Part shown: positions 1-11,205 of the stretch, one piece after another
How positions within the stretch are numbered: the stretch's first letter is position 1
Layout: each line of letters begins with the position of its first letter
DNA from: Erinaceus europaeus
Taxonomy: Eukaryota > Chordata > Mammalia > Eulipotyphla > Erinaceidae
NCBI RefSeq assembly: GCF_950295315.1
Contig: NC_080177.1
Location: 79,094,089 to 79,158,088 of the forward strand
Direction of reading: 5' to 3'
Length of the DNA: 64,000 nt
Translations under genes and position numbers: made by a program
Notes under the pieces: model-generated
Told to the model about the DNA's origin: nothing
What the model saw: the letters and a program-made list of their open reading frames with translations, nothing else
The model's database searches: none

Positions 1-317
1 AGGGGGCTGGGCGGTAGCGCAACTGGCTGAGCGAGCACGGTGGAGAGCACAAGGATCCCGGTCTGAGCCCCCGGCTCCCCACCTGCAGGAGGATCGCTTC
101 ACAGGTGGTGAAGCAGGTCTGCAGGTGTCTGTCTTTCTCTGCCCCTCTGTCTTCCCCTCCTTTCTCAATTTCTCTCTGCCCTACCCAATAGCAATGACAA
201 CAATAACAATAAGAACAAGGGCAACAAAAATGGGAGGAAAAATAGCCCCCAGGAGCAGTGGATTCATAGTGCAGGCACCAGGCCCCAGTGAGAACCCTGG
301 AGGCAAAAAAAAAAAAG
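1..317 (+). mobile_element. SINE-A, long-tail form
   Basis: Head 'ggctgggcggtagcgcaac', CT-rich body, GCC-type tail 'gtgagaaccctggaggc' and an A run at 306-316. Confidence 0.85.
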
Positions 318-754
318 TTAACCAGTTCCTACTTGAGGGATTTCACTATGAATTTCAATTTAACAAGGAACTCTCTGGGATCCCTCAATTCTCTCTCTTT
401 CTCTCTCTCTGTTTTGCTTTCTGTACTGACAGCTAAAGACTTGAAGACACCCAGTATTTTCTTGTACTTGCACAGCCATGTGAAGTATATCTGAGGCCAC
501 AATAGCTCCTTCTTTCTCCTTCTTTAGCGGAGTGGCAGGGCTGATCAGAAACATGCACTCTGCAGTTACTTCACTTCTTACCGGGAGATGATGACCGTCT
601 CTCTACGAGTTTGCCACGTTCTGACACATACAGTTCCCGAGTGTGCACTGATGGTTCTGCTCTCACGTGGAAATCAAGAGGAAAACGCAAACACCGCTAC
701 ATGGATTTGAGTGCTTTTCTGAAAAGCACCTTCATTCATCTTTTTAAAAGATCT

Positions 755-964
755 TTTATTAAACTTATTTATTTTTTAATAGAGACAGAGAAACTGAGAG
801 GAGAAGGGGAGATAGAGAGGGAAAGAGACAGAGAGACACCTACAGCCCTGCTTCACCACTCACAAAGCTCTCCCCCGCCCACACAGGTGGGGCCCAGGGA
901 GTTGAACCTGGGTCCTTGCACACTGTAGAGTGTGTGCTTAGTGAGGTGCAGCACTGCCTGGCCC
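755..964 (-). mobile_element. SINE-B
   Basis: Reverse-oriented: T/A-rich start, 'agagacagagaaactgagag', 'cttcaccactcacaaagct' and the head complement 'gcactgcctggcccc'. Confidence 0.85.
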
Positions 965-1039
965 CGATGTCCATTTATCTTCATGATTTTGAAGTGCCAC
1001 CATGATTTGGAAGCCACTATGTATACATCTCGGTTTCTT

Positions 1040-1121
1040 TTCTAAAAAATTTATTCTTTATTTTACTTTGGGGGAGGGAGAGAAAGACAGAAAGGGAGGA
1101 AGAGGAACATGAACATGAACG

Positions 1122-1174
<53 letters not shown>

Positions 1175-1280
1175 ACCGAGACCAAAGCAGCACTGCCCAG
1201 CTCTGTTTTACAGCAGTGCTAGCGATCAAACCTGAGATCTTGGAACCTTTTGCATAACCATTACGCTGTCTCCCCAGCTC
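1040..1280 (-). mobile_element. SINE-C with internal (AC)n
   Basis: The complement of the SINE-C head ('tgcataaccattacgctgtc') ends the element. A long AC microsatellite separates it from a purine-rich 5' part. Confidence 0.7.
1122..1171. repeat. (AC)n microsatellite
   Basis: Uninterrupted AC dinucleotides, about 24 units. Confidence 0.95.
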
Positions 1281-1394
1281 TTCCATTTTTGATTTCTTGT
1301 TCAATCTGAGAAGACACCAAGCTAGTGCTTACGGTCTGGTGCAACAGCAGCCTGGGACAGACACGCAGAGCCAAGCTCTGAAGGCTGCACTCAC

Positions 1395-1661
1395 CGTCTC
1401 TCCAGTGGGCGCCCATCACTGGAGATGCTTCGAGGGATGTTGGCCCTCTCTGGAGGCGGCATCTTCCCATCTCCTTTCCCAGCATTCAGCCTCGAGGGCA
1501 TAGGACTCTGCACCTGGCCTGGCACTTGGGTTGACTGAGCCCCTTTGCTAGCGTTCCTCTGCCATTTGTTGTTATTTCGGAAGGGAAACTTGAATTCGTA
1601 GGAAACGCCTTCATCCATCTTGTACTCCATCACCGGCAGGCGATAGGTTTCAGAGCAGCTC
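1395..1661 (-). CDS. SIPA1L1: SIPA1L1 internal exon F (linker after PDZ)
   Basis: This 267-nt exon follows acceptor 'ctaatag'. One base completes Arg, then the frame reads [60 protein letters not shown] and [20 protein letters not shown] before SDGRPLERR is interrupted by donor [18 protein letters not shown] and the basic, Ser/Pro-rich composition identify SIPA1L1 specifically and exclude its paralogues. The segment has no fold that I recognise and begins the disordered, phosphorylation-rich half of the protein. 'PERANIPRS' seems one Ala shorter than the human protein as I remember it. The following exon lies outside the window. Confidence 0.94.
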
Positions 1662-2207
1662 CTATTAGAGGATGGTACAAGGTGGAGAAAAATTAATATT
1701 GTGCTTTCGCTCACCGGTGGAACCACACTGCTTGCTTCTCATTAACAGTGAAAATGCATCACTCTGGCCTCTGCTTCTAACCACCTTTCAATCAGTAAGC
1801 CTTGTAATGATTTTCTTTTCAAAAACTGGAACCCCAGAAAGCATTATACTAGTATCTTCCTTTGTTCAGTCTCAACTGCCAATTCCGATGGAGACTGTCA
1901 AACACAATGTGATCAATCGTCACTCTGGTGGAGATGGGGTGCCAAGGCGGTGGTGAGTAGGGGCCATCTGAGTGAACTCAAGGCCAAGCAAAAACGCTAT
2001 CCTCTGAGCTGGCTCCTTTCTGTGCTACCCCCTCACTCACTCACTCGCCACAGGAAATGTGGCCTCCACTTTCTACATCCCTTTATCATACAACTAAGGA
2101 GTAACAGTCACTCACGTGACTGGCAGACAAATCAGTGAAAAAGAAACCCATCCCCAGTAAAGTATTAACTCAAACTGTACCTTTGAATTTCATAACTTAG
2201 TGGGGGT

Positions 2208-2208
<1 letters not shown>

Positions 2209-2257
<49 letters not shown>
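2209..2257. repeat. (GT)n microsatellite
   Basis: About 20 TG units with one TA interruption near the end. Confidence 0.95.
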
Positions 2258-2258
<1 letters not shown>

Positions 2259-2321
2259 GAGATGGCTTTCTTTCCTAAAGGAATTACAAGGACTGAGAAA
2301 CAGGTGGGGAGACTGAAGAGT

Positions 2322-2826
2322 GATTATGGTGGTGGCATGCCGGGTAGAGCACACACAGAATAGTGTGCAGACGCCTGGTGTACACCCCGCGGTGCCTTTT
2401 TTCAGAGGGGACGCTTCACAAATGGTGAAACAATGCTGCAGGTCTCTGTTTCCATCTCTCTCCCTCTCCCTCTCTCTTTGCCTCCAGGGTTACTGCTGGG
2501 GCTCAGTCCCCACATTACGAACCCACTGCTCCTTACGGCCATTTTATCTCATTTGATTGGATTGGACAGAGAAAAGTGGAGAGAGGAGGGAGTGATAGAG
2601 GGGGAAGAGAAAGAGAGACACCTGCAGACCTGCTTCACCACCTGTGAAGGGACTCCCCTGCAGGTAGGGAGTCGGGGCTCGAACCTGGAGCCTTCTGAGG
2701 GTCCTTGCACTTCCGAAGGCCCTATGTGTGATTAACTGAGTGTGTCACTGCCTGGTCCCCACCCCTTCCTCTCTCTTTCCCTTCTCAATGTTTGCCTCTA
2801 TGCAAAAATAAAACAAATAAATAAAA
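2322..2826 (+). mobile_element. SINE-B interrupted by a SINE-A
   Basis: A degenerate head begins near 2325 and the body reaches 'cctctctcttt' at 2469-2479. After the inserted element, the same 11 bases recur at 2768-2778 and the SINE-B 3' end continues to 'aaataaataaa'. Confidence 0.7.
2480..2767 (-). mobile_element. SINE-A, long-tail form, nested in SINE-B
   Basis: Starts 'gcctccagggttactgctgg' and ends 'cactgcctggtcccc'. It is flanked by the 11-bp direct repeat CCTCTCTCTTT. Confidence 0.85.
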
Positions 2827-2882
2827 ATTAGAATTACTTAAAAGAAAGAGTGATCATGACAGAGGCATATAAAAATAGTGTT

Positions 2883-3168
2883 GGGGGGAGCTGGACAGTG
2901 GCACAGTGGATTAAGTGCACATGGTGGAAAGCGCAAGGACTGGCATGAGGATCCCAGTTCGAGCCCCCGGTTCCCCACCTACAGGGGATCACTTCACAGA
3001 TAGTGAAGCAGGTCTGCAGGTGTCTATCTTTCTCCCCTCCCCCCGTTTTCCCCTCCTCTCTCGATTTCTCTCTGTCCTATCCAACAATGACGACAGCAAT
3101 AACAACAACGATAAACAAGGGCAACAAAAGGGAAAATAATAAGGTTTCTTCAAAAAAAAAAAAAAGAA
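2883..3168 (+). mobile_element. SINE-A
   Basis: Head 'agctggacagtggcacagtg', 'gtcctatccaacaatgacga', then a 14-base A run. Confidence 0.88.
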
Positions 3169-3640
3169 ATAGTGTCAGGGGAGTGACAAGTGGGAGTCAC
3201 GAGAAAGTCAATGCAAGTCACAACATATCTCATTTAAAGTGTTCTAGTAGTCACCTTATACACATAAAATGAAATGATATAGAGTCAGACATTTCATTTA
3301 GCCCGACATCTCTCTCTATCATGCTGACAAAGAATCAATACATCTGTAGCTAAGGAATAGGAACAAGGCAGTCTCTCTTCTTCTAAACTTGGTGTGTTCT
3401 GTATGTCTCACTTCCGACTAGTCCCCTTACAAGGGCTCAGCAGCCTGGTGGGAACTGCGTCTCTTATGTTGGAAATGACAGGCCCAGAGGACACACAGCA
3501 TGAACACATGAAACCTGGTCTTGATACGCGGAAAGAGTTCATGCTGGTGAGGTGCCACCTTTTCATGACCCTACCTCTGACCTCTGACCTGCAAAGATAC
3601 CCAAAGGTGTCCTCCTCCAGGTTCTATGACAGCCAAGATT

Positions 3641-3863
3641 AAAAAAAAAAAACAAAAAAACTTTTATTTATTTATGGATAAAGACACAGAGAAATTGAGA
3701 GGGGGAAGAGGAGATAGAGAGGGAGAGAGACAGACAGACACCTACAACACTGCTTCACCACGCATGAAGCTTTCCTCCTGCAGGTGGGGACCCGGGGCTT
3801 GAACCCGGGTCCTTGTGCGCTGTAGTGTGTGTGCTCAACCAGATGTACCACTGCCTGGACCCG
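3641..3863 (-). mobile_element. SINE-B
   Basis: An A/T-rich tail, 'gaagctttcctcctgcaggt' and the end 'ccactgcctggacccga'. Confidence 0.87.
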
Positions 3864-4181
3864 ACAGCCAAGGTTTTTAAGAAGTGTTGCTTTTGGAGCA
3901 TGTGTGTTGGCTGAGCCTTTGTTCTCCTCAGTCTCAGCCTAGGAACCTTTTTCTTGCCTTTCCCTGACGCTTCCTTCTTACTGCACACCCTACCCCCACC
4001 CCCTGATCCACCCAAGGGATCACTGGATCTCCTTTAAGCTTTAATGGCAGGGGCTTTCAAAAACTCTGGAATGTTAAATTTCAGTCACAGACTTTACACA
4101 GTGATGCAGTAAAAACAGGTACACAGACATGCCCAGCATATTCTGCTATGCCAATCCATTTCATTGCAAGAGCAGTGTGGG

Positions 4182-4465
4182 AGGGAGTCGGGCGGTAGCG
4201 CAGCGGGTTAAGCGCATGTGGCATGAAGCGCAAGGACCGGCATAAGGATCCCGGTTCGAGCCGCCGGCTCCCCACCTGCAGGGGAGTCGCTTCACAGGCG
4301 GTGAAGCAGGTCTGCAGGTGTCTGTCTTTCTCTCCCCCTCTCTGTCTTCCCCTCCTCTCTCCATTTCTTTGTGTTTTATCTAACAACGACAACATCAATA
4401 ACAACAACAGCAGCAATCAAAAAAACAAGGGCAACAAAAGGGAAAATAAATAAAATATTTAAAAA
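4182..4465 (+). mobile_element. SINE-A, young-looking copy
   Basis: Near-consensus head 'gagtcgggcggtagcgcagc' and intact body; the tail runs into an AAGC repeat. Confidence 0.92.
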
Positions 4466-4467
4466 AT

Positions 4468-4501
<34 letters not shown>
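4466..4501. repeat. (CAAG)n tetranucleotide repeat at a SINE tail
   Basis: About nine perfect CAAG units directly after the SINE-A A-rich end. Confidence 0.95.
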
Positions 4502-4503
<2 letters not shown>

Positions 4504-5759
4504 GTGGGATGTCACCTCCTGAGGAACTTCTGAATGAGCGTGAGACCAAGAAGAGCAGGGCTCTGTGGCAGGCAGGGCCTCCAGGGGGTGCGGCCAGGCT
4601 TCCTGCATCAAGTCCTGTGCTCTCCCTGCCCAGCTGTCTCCTCCCCTGCATCCACCTAAATCGACTTGGCGGCACATTTGGAAGCTACGCTCTACAGTTA
4701 GCAAACATCACTTTGTGGTGCATTCTGCGTTGCTTTTACAATAACGTCTTATGCCACAGATCCTTTACTCTGACAGGACGCTTTGAGACCTTTCCTTTCT
4801 GAGAAAGTGTGGCAACTTACACAGAAGTCTGTGTTCAGTGTCTGCAAACAGAAGAATCGCACACCTGGCCAAAGGAGTTATTAATATAAACTGATTCACT
4901 CATGGCAAAAAGCATACTCCAAACTCAAAACCAGGGTTGGTTCTGCCCACTTACATCACTGAACTCAGGTTCACTACCTGCGCCTCTCTTTGTCTGCTAA
5001 GGGCTGGTCAGCAGGAACCAGAATGCACAGGATGCACACAGAACCTTTATTCTGAGCACTAACTTTTCTGTTGTTTTTAAATCTTCTTCTGCTCCTTCAT
5101 TCCTACGGCCAAACAGACAGCCTGGCTGAGTTGACCTTTTGTAACACTCAACATGTACCTTCCAAGGCTGCCTCAATCCATATTGCATTAGGATAAATAA
5201 TTACCATCAGAGATGATGAAAAGGACAGCGGCGGTGTTGTCTCAAATACACAAGTTGCTTTTTTTTTTTTTGATTCTTCGTTTCTTTGTAAAATAAAAGG
5301 CTTGAAATTGATAACTGATGACTGTTCAGTTTTCTTCCAGCTAAAACACTCTCTGAAATAGTCTTTGAAGCAGCGTATGATTTAATATTAACGTTGGTTA
5401 AAAGAGGTGATCACTAAAGACTGTCTTCTCTGTGGCCTATATTTCATTTCTACCACTCTTAATGTGTAACACAGAAGCCTGCATATTGTGGGATAAAAAA
5501 AAAAAAAAGCCTAATAAAACCCAAGCAGAAAGAGAAGATGGAGTCACAGGAAATGAAAGACAAAGGTCCAGCCATCACCCCTTCTTGATTGCTTTTTGAT
5601 GACTTGTCTTTGCAAAAGATAAAGACCAGTATCAGATAAAACGACAAGAGGATTAAGAAAGGAGAAGTGCACTGCAGAACAAAGACCCAAAAAACTAAGT
5701 TTGGGGTTTAGGATGTGCTGTGAAGAAAAGCTCATTAAAAGGCTGTTAGACACACCCTG

Positions 5760-5885
5760 TTAGACATCATTCTCCTCACGGCAACTGGCAACCGAGGGAC
5801 TTTAATCTGGGTTAACCGCATGGTCACACAGCCAGGAAGTGGCAGAACCAAAATTGGAGCCCATAAAATCAATCTACTTGTCGGT
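5760..5885. mobile_element. MIR/L2-like ancient repeat fragment
   Basis: 'ggtcacacagccaggaagtg' followed by 'gcagaaccaaaattggagcc' resembles the conserved part of MIR-type repeats. It is strongly diverged. Confidence 0.5.
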
Positions 5886-6035
5886 CAGCTTCACTTCATC
5901 CATTAAGTAAAGAGTGCCAGTAGTCCAAGCCCCCAGCTCCTTCATCTTACAGCGACTGTTCCGACTCACGTGGAGTATCGTCTATGACAAATGGTGACAC
6001 CCAGAAGCCACCTGCTAAGTCACACTGCCATCCCC

Positions 6036-6098
6036 TTCCTCCTCCTCCTCCTCCTCCTCCTCCTCCTCCTCTTCTTCTTCTTCTTCTTCTTCTTCTTC
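6036..6098. repeat. (TCC)n-(TTC)n pyrimidine repeat
   Basis: About ten TCC units pass directly into about nine TTC units. Confidence 0.95.
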
Positions 6099-6287
6099 AC
6101 TTTTATTCTAACCTCTGTTTTCATTTCTTTTTACCCAAAACTATTCTTCCTTAAGATGGTGTTGGAGACTGGGGCAGACTGCCCCCCCTCCCTAACCCCC
6201 CCATCCTGTGGCTTAAGTGGCGTATATATATCATTTTGGATTTGTTCTCCCCCCCCACACACACACAAAGCATAAAATTAAAAATAA

Positions 6288-6592
6288 GGGGGCTGGGCAG
6301 TAGCGCAGCAGGTTAAGCGTGGATGGCATGAAACACAAGGACTGGCATGAGGATTCCAGTTCAAGTCCCTGCCTCCCCACCTGTAGGGGGTCGCTTTACA
6401 AGCAGTGTGTCTTTCTCTCTGCCTCTCTGTCTTCCCCTCCTCTCTCGATTTCTCTCTGTCCTATCCAGCAATGACAACAATAACAACAAAAATGGGGAAA
6501 ATGGCCTCCAGGAGCAGTGGATTTCGTAGGGCAGGTAGGCACCGAGCCCCAGTGGTAACCTTGCAGGCAATAAATAAATAAATAAACACAGA
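6288..6592 (+). mobile_element. SINE-A, long-tail form
   Basis: Head 'ggctgggcagtagcgcagca'; the central 'gtgaagcaggtctgcagg' is mostly deleted; AATA-rich tail. Confidence 0.87.
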
Positions 6593-6804
6593 CAATAAAT
6601 AAAAGTAACATGGAAGGCCTTCTCCCTATACCAGGAGGTAGAGAGGCACAGGCCCTAGGTGGTTATATAAACAGCCTCCACTTCCTTCTCTGCTCATTAG
6701 TAGACTCAGTGCTTAGCCTGTTGGTTCTTCACTGCTTGAGTCTTTGTCTAAAAGGTCTGGATACCTCACCCACGTGTCATGCCACAAGTTTCTTGTATTC
6801 ACGT

Positions 6805-6887
6805 GAAGCCTCTGCACATATACAATTAAATCTGAAGCCTCTGCACATATACAATTAAAGCCTCTGCACATATACAATTAAATCTGT
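6805..6887. repeat. Three-copy minisatellite (about 24-29 bp unit)
   Basis: The unit beginning 'gaagcctctgcacatataca' occurs three times. The middle copy lacks five bases at its end. Confidence 0.93.
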
Positions 6888-7477
6888 CTGCTGTCCTTGT
6901 TAATCTGTGTTGTGTCAATGTTAACTGCTTTCCAGTTGCAAGGACCTCGGACAAGGGAGGGACAACATTTTTTGTCTTTCAGATCAGGAGCTGTGCTCAG
7001 AGAGATTTATTCCTTTTTTTGAAGGTCAAAGTCACACAGTTTATTAGGGCCCTTGCTGTCCTCAAACAACTTCTCCAAGTTCAGTGAGGTGAGGTGATGT
7101 TCAGTGTGCTTTCCCCATTCTTTTTTTTGCATCAATGTTTTTTAACCAGTATTTAAAAAAAAATGTCAGATGCTTTATATTGAAAAGGACTTTTTAAAAA
7201 AAATAAATGAAGAAAACCTATTCTCACCAAAAAGGTAATTTGGTCCTTTTCTGTGACTTGTTTTTTATTGTTTCCTCTTGAATAGCCCTTGATTGCTTTC
7301 TTTACAGACTGTGGGCTGGTAGCTCTCAACAGAATAAATATCTCCCACTCTCAGGCAATACCCTTCAGAAATCACCATTTAGTAACCAGCGCCACCTCAG
7401 CATGTTTCACTTTGGACTGTGTCCAGAAACGTCAGGCATGGAATGTTAACCCTTCAGCTCTATTACTCTGTCACCTG

Positions 7478-7845
7478 ATTCCAGATGCTACCATGACGCC
7501 GACCAGACTTCCCTGGGCAGGTGATTCCACCCATGTGTCCTGGAGCCTCATCTCCCCAGAGCCCTGCCCCACTAGGGAAAGAGAGAGACAGGTTGGGAGT
7601 ATGGACCGATCTGCCAACGCCCATATTCAGTGGGGAAGCAATTACAGAAGCCAGACTTTCCACCTTCTGCATCCCACAATGACCCTGGGTCCATAGTCCC
7701 AGAGGGATAAAGAATAAGAGAGCTATCAGGGGAGGGGATGGGATACAGAGTTCTCATGGTGGGAACTGTGTAGAAATGTACCCTTCTTAGCCTATGGTCT
7801 TACCAATATTTCCATTTTATAAATAAAAATAGTAATAAAAAAAAG
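7478..7845 (+). mobile_element. L1 3' UTR fragment
   Basis: Shares 'agatgctaccatgacgcc', 'aagcaattacagaagccaga' and 'ggtgggaactgtgtag' with the copies at 40640-41045 and 60890-61450; ends in an AATAAA-type tail. Confidence 0.7.
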
Positions 7846-8211
7846 AAATCACGATTCAATCTGCTGTCTGGCTACTTTTGTTTCACCTTGCAAAGAGAAT
7901 GACTGTTGGAAGAAACAGGTCAAAGATACCAAGAGAATCAGACTGTTAATGAAGGTAGTTGGAGGTGTGGTAGGGCTCTTCCTGCAGTTTGGTATCTGAC
8001 TTGCAGGGGAAGCCTTCCAGTGAAGTCCACAGGCCGGGTCACACCCTGTGTTGTTGGGAATGTCTCCATCCATCCTTCTGGCTGGAGGAGCTCACTGGAC
8101 ACCGCTCCCAGTGTTCCCCTCCCCATCGGAGATGAAGCTGCCAGGAGGGTTTTTTAGGTAAAACACACAGACTTAGGCACTGAGCTTCCCTTCCCTCCAG
8201 TGCTCTGTAGT

Positions 8212-8345
8212 TTGGGCCAGGGATATAGCTCAACATATTAGAGCAATGGATCTGCATGCCTGACACACGAGAGGTACCAGGTTCAGTCCCAGAAGCACCA
8301 CTGGCTGCACTGCTTTTGTGCTCTCTCCCCCTTATTAAAGTAAGA
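8212..8345 (+). mobile_element. SINE-D (tRNA-like head)
   Basis: 'ccagggatatagctcaac' and 'gaggtaccaggttcagtccc' look like A and B boxes, followed by 'ctcccccttattaaagta'. Confidence 0.55.
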
Positions 8346-8430
8346 GATATTATAGAGAGGTCTCTTTACTTCCTGTGGGTGGAGAAAAAAAAGACCCTAT
8401 TTTGACGTTTGTTATTTAAGTACCACTGTT

Positions 8431-8436
<6 letters not shown>

Positions 8437-8463
<27 letters not shown>
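8437..8463. repeat. (TG)n microsatellite
   Basis: Thirteen TG units. Confidence 0.93.
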
Positions 8464-8466
<3 letters not shown>

Positions 8467-8485
8467 AGTATAAATAAGAAAATCC

Positions 8486-8870
8486 TGGGGGGCGAGGGGT
8501 GGTGCACCAGGCTAAGTGCACATAGTTTGAAGTGTAGGGACCACAGCAAGGATCCTGGTTTGAGCCCCCAGCTCCCCACCGGCGGGGTTGGGGTGGGGGT
8601 GGGGGGTTGCTTCACAAGTGGTGAAGCAGGTCTGCAGGTGTCTCTCTATCTTTCCCTCCCCTCTCAAATTTTCTCTGTTCTATAAAAGAAGGAGAAGGAG
8701 GAGGAGAAGGAGAAGGAGGAGGAGGAGGAGGAGGAGGAGGAGGAGGAGGAGGAAAAAGAAGAAGAGAAGGAAAGAACAGAAAAATGAAAAAATGACTACA
8801 GAAGCAGTGAACTCATAGTGCAGGCAGCAAGCACCAGCAATAACCCTGGAGGCAAACAAAAGGGAGAGAG
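8486..8870 (+). mobile_element. SINE-A, long-tail form, expanded by (GGA)n
   Basis: The head is diverged ('ggtggtgcaccaggctaag') and a G-rich insertion follows 'ctccccacc'. The A-rich linker has become a GGA repeat before the 'ataaccctggaggcaaac' tail. Confidence 0.8.
8686..8765. repeat. (GGA)n / (GAAG)n purine repeat
   Basis: Mixed GGA and GAA triplets, purine-only on the plus strand. Confidence 0.93.
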
Positions 8871-8890
8871 AAAATTAAAGAAAGAAAGAG

Positions 8891-8921
<31 letters not shown>

Positions 8922-8993
8922 AAGAAAGGAAGGAAGAAAGGAAGAAAGGAAGGAAGGAAGGAAGGAAGGAAGGAAGGGAGAGGGAGAGAGAAA
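8871..8993. repeat. (GAAA)n-(GGAA)n purine repeat
   Basis: Begins as GAAA units at the SINE end and shifts to GGAA units; purine-only over more than 100 bases. Confidence 0.94.
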
Positions 8994-10085
8994 GACCTAT
9001 CGTTTCAAGACCAATGGCTCTCCCATGTGAATGATTAAGCCCAGGCACGTCTTAAAGTAGGTAGAGGAGCCCACTGGGCAGGGTGCATGTGACCCCTGGA
9101 GGTCCTGTCCCACCTCTTCAGAAGGTCTGAAGCGCAGGCTCTAAGGGGAACTGCACGTTGCTAAGGCTGGTGGGGCTCTGCGCTCACCGTTCCTTCCACC
9201 CCATGTCCCTACACACTCCTGTGCAGCCACGGCAGCCCTGCTGGCTGGAAGGTGGCGATGAGTGTCTCAGAGGCTCACTGGTGATGAAGGCAGCTTCAGC
9301 TCGTCGACTCAGGCGTGGAGCCGGCCTGCCCTACCTCACCGCAAGGGAGATGCCTCTCTCAAGAGAGCGGCCACAAAGGAAGGCTTTATACCCTGGAAAG
9401 CAGCAAAGACCACAAATCAAGGCTCCTTGCCCTTGCAAACAGAAGCTCTTTGCTTTTGCTGGCATACTACGGACAGGACCACTGTCCCCAGCAAGCCAAG
9501 GAACAGCCAAGAGCTTCTAACTGTGAAGTTAGAACTAAAGATTCCAGCGGAGCTCCACAAGTGATTAACCTTCCTGAATGACTGCAAAATGAGAAGAATG
9601 CGATCTCACAGCGTTGGGAATACTGTGAGCCATTATGACTGCTAATCTTTACGGCCAATAAACCAGCAGGAAGACATTGCCACCTGGGTGTGATCAGGGA
9701 AGTCATCTGGGCATTGGCCTACGACACAGCAGCTCCAGATCTGGAGAGCCAAGCCTCCCTTGTGAGGAAATAGCCCTCTCTTGCTACTTGGCTCTCTTGT
9801 GACCCGTGTTTTCTTTGGGGGTGGGGGGGTCCAGTCTCTTTGGGATGCATGTGCCTGAAATAGGATGGCTGGAGAACAGACTTAGGGCAGAAAGCAGCCC
9901 ATGGCCCATGCCACAAGGCGACGGCCAGGCCTTTTCCTCTGTCACCTATTCTCAGTAGGACTTCATCACAGCTGGCCCCAAGAACAGAAGTTTGAGCTGT
10001 GACTCAGCTTCCATGAACCTAGTGAAACAACCACTGTTACTACCCAAATGGCAGGCCTTGTTTCTTTTCTTTCACCCGTTTCTTC

Positions 10086-10163
10086 TCCCTCTCCTCTCCT
10101 CTCCTCTCCTCTCCTCTCCTCTCCTCTCCTCTCCTCTCCTCTCCTCTCCTCTCCTCTCCTCTT
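10086..10163. repeat. (CTCCT)n pentanucleotide repeat
   Basis: About 14 nearly perfect CTCCT units, pyrimidine-only. Confidence 0.96.
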
Positions 10164-10204
10164 TTTACTGCTTCTAGTCGCCAGCACTACATATCCAGTT
10201 TTTG

Positions 10205-10419
10205 ATGCCCTTTCCCCCTTTTTCTTTTTATTCAATAGGACAGAGAGAAATTGGGGAGAGGGGAGGTAGAGAGGGAGACACAAAGATAGACAGACACCTG
10301 CAGACCTGCTTCACAGCACCTGAAGCATCACCATTGCTGCAAGTAGGGGCTGGGGGCTCGAACCTGGGTCCTTGTGCTTAGTACTATGTGTGCTTAACTA
10401 TGTGCGCCACCACCCAGCC
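10205..10419 (-). mobile_element. SINE-A/B hybrid-like copy
   Basis: 'aataggacagagagaaattg', 'acctgcagacctgcttcaca' and the end 'gcgccaccacccagcc'. Confidence 0.8.
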
Positions 10420-10485
10420 ATTTTTTTTTTTCACTATCACAGTTGTAAAAATTAAATGCATGCATCTATATAAAAGTGCTTTTTT

Positions 10486-10772
10486 GGGAGTTGGGCGGTA
10501 GCGCAGCAGGTTAAGCGCAAGTGGCGCAAAGCGCAAGGACCGGCGTAAGGATCCCGGTTCGAGGCCCCGGCTCCTCACCTGCAGGGGAGTCGCTTCACAG
10601 GCGGTGAAGCAGGTCTGCAGGTGTCTGGCTTTCTCTCCCCCTCTCTGTCTTCCCCTCCTCTCTCCATTTCTCTCCGTCCTGTCCAACAACAATGACATCA
10701 ACAACAGTAATAACTACAACAATCAAACAGCAAAGGCAACAAAAGGGAATAAATAAACATTTTATAAAAAAG
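10486..10772 (+). mobile_element. SINE-A
   Basis: Near-consensus head 'gttgggcggtagcgcagcag' to 'gggaataaataaacatttta'. It lies 66 bp from an oppositely oriented copy. Confidence 0.92.
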
Positions 10773-11205
10773 TGTTTTTTTTCAGGACTTTGACTGTGGT
10801 TAATATGTACCAATTTTTTTTTTCTAAACCAGTACAGCATTAACACATCACTGCCTTCACAGTCCATCCACCCACTCAAGGCCTGATCCACATTTTTCAT
10901 AACTATGGAGAATTCGATGGCAGTAAGGCTGCTCGGTCCAGCTACTTCCCGCCACACACTGCCTCCATCCCTTCGCACTTATACAGACTTAGCAGCCTAG
11001 GAACAAGGGGAGGAGCCCACTGGGCTGATAAAATCACAAGACACAAAGGTTTAATTCTGAGTAGATAATCTTTCGTGTCTATAACTCTGTGCCATGTGTG
11101 TTGAGACTGCAAAGTCACAAACTCAGACCATCTCCTTCACTTCTGTCACACCTGTTTGGAAGCTGTAAGTTTCTCAAATGAAATTTTAAGAGATTTGAAG
11201 CAATG

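Larger units (their letters stand above)
1..1394 (-). other. SIPA1L1: SIPA1L1 intron 3' of exon F (partial)
   Basis: The donor GTGAGT at the low-coordinate edge of exon F opens this intron, which leaves the window at base 1. It holds three SINE copies. The 430 bp between the first two (about 318-750) carry no exon or element that I can identify, apart from a CT-rich stretch. Confidence 0.8.

Noticed and set aside
4182..4300. tRNA gene
   Set aside because: A- and B-box-like sequence is present, but the unit is the head of a SINE repeated dozens of times with the same body and tail; no cloverleaf gene is supported.
4371..4802. 143-codon plus-strand open frame
   Set aside because: It begins in a SINE-A, runs through the CAAG repeat and has no recognisable domain or splice sites.
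8588..8818. Arginine-rich open frame
   Set aside because: It is produced by translating the GGA repeat within a SINE.
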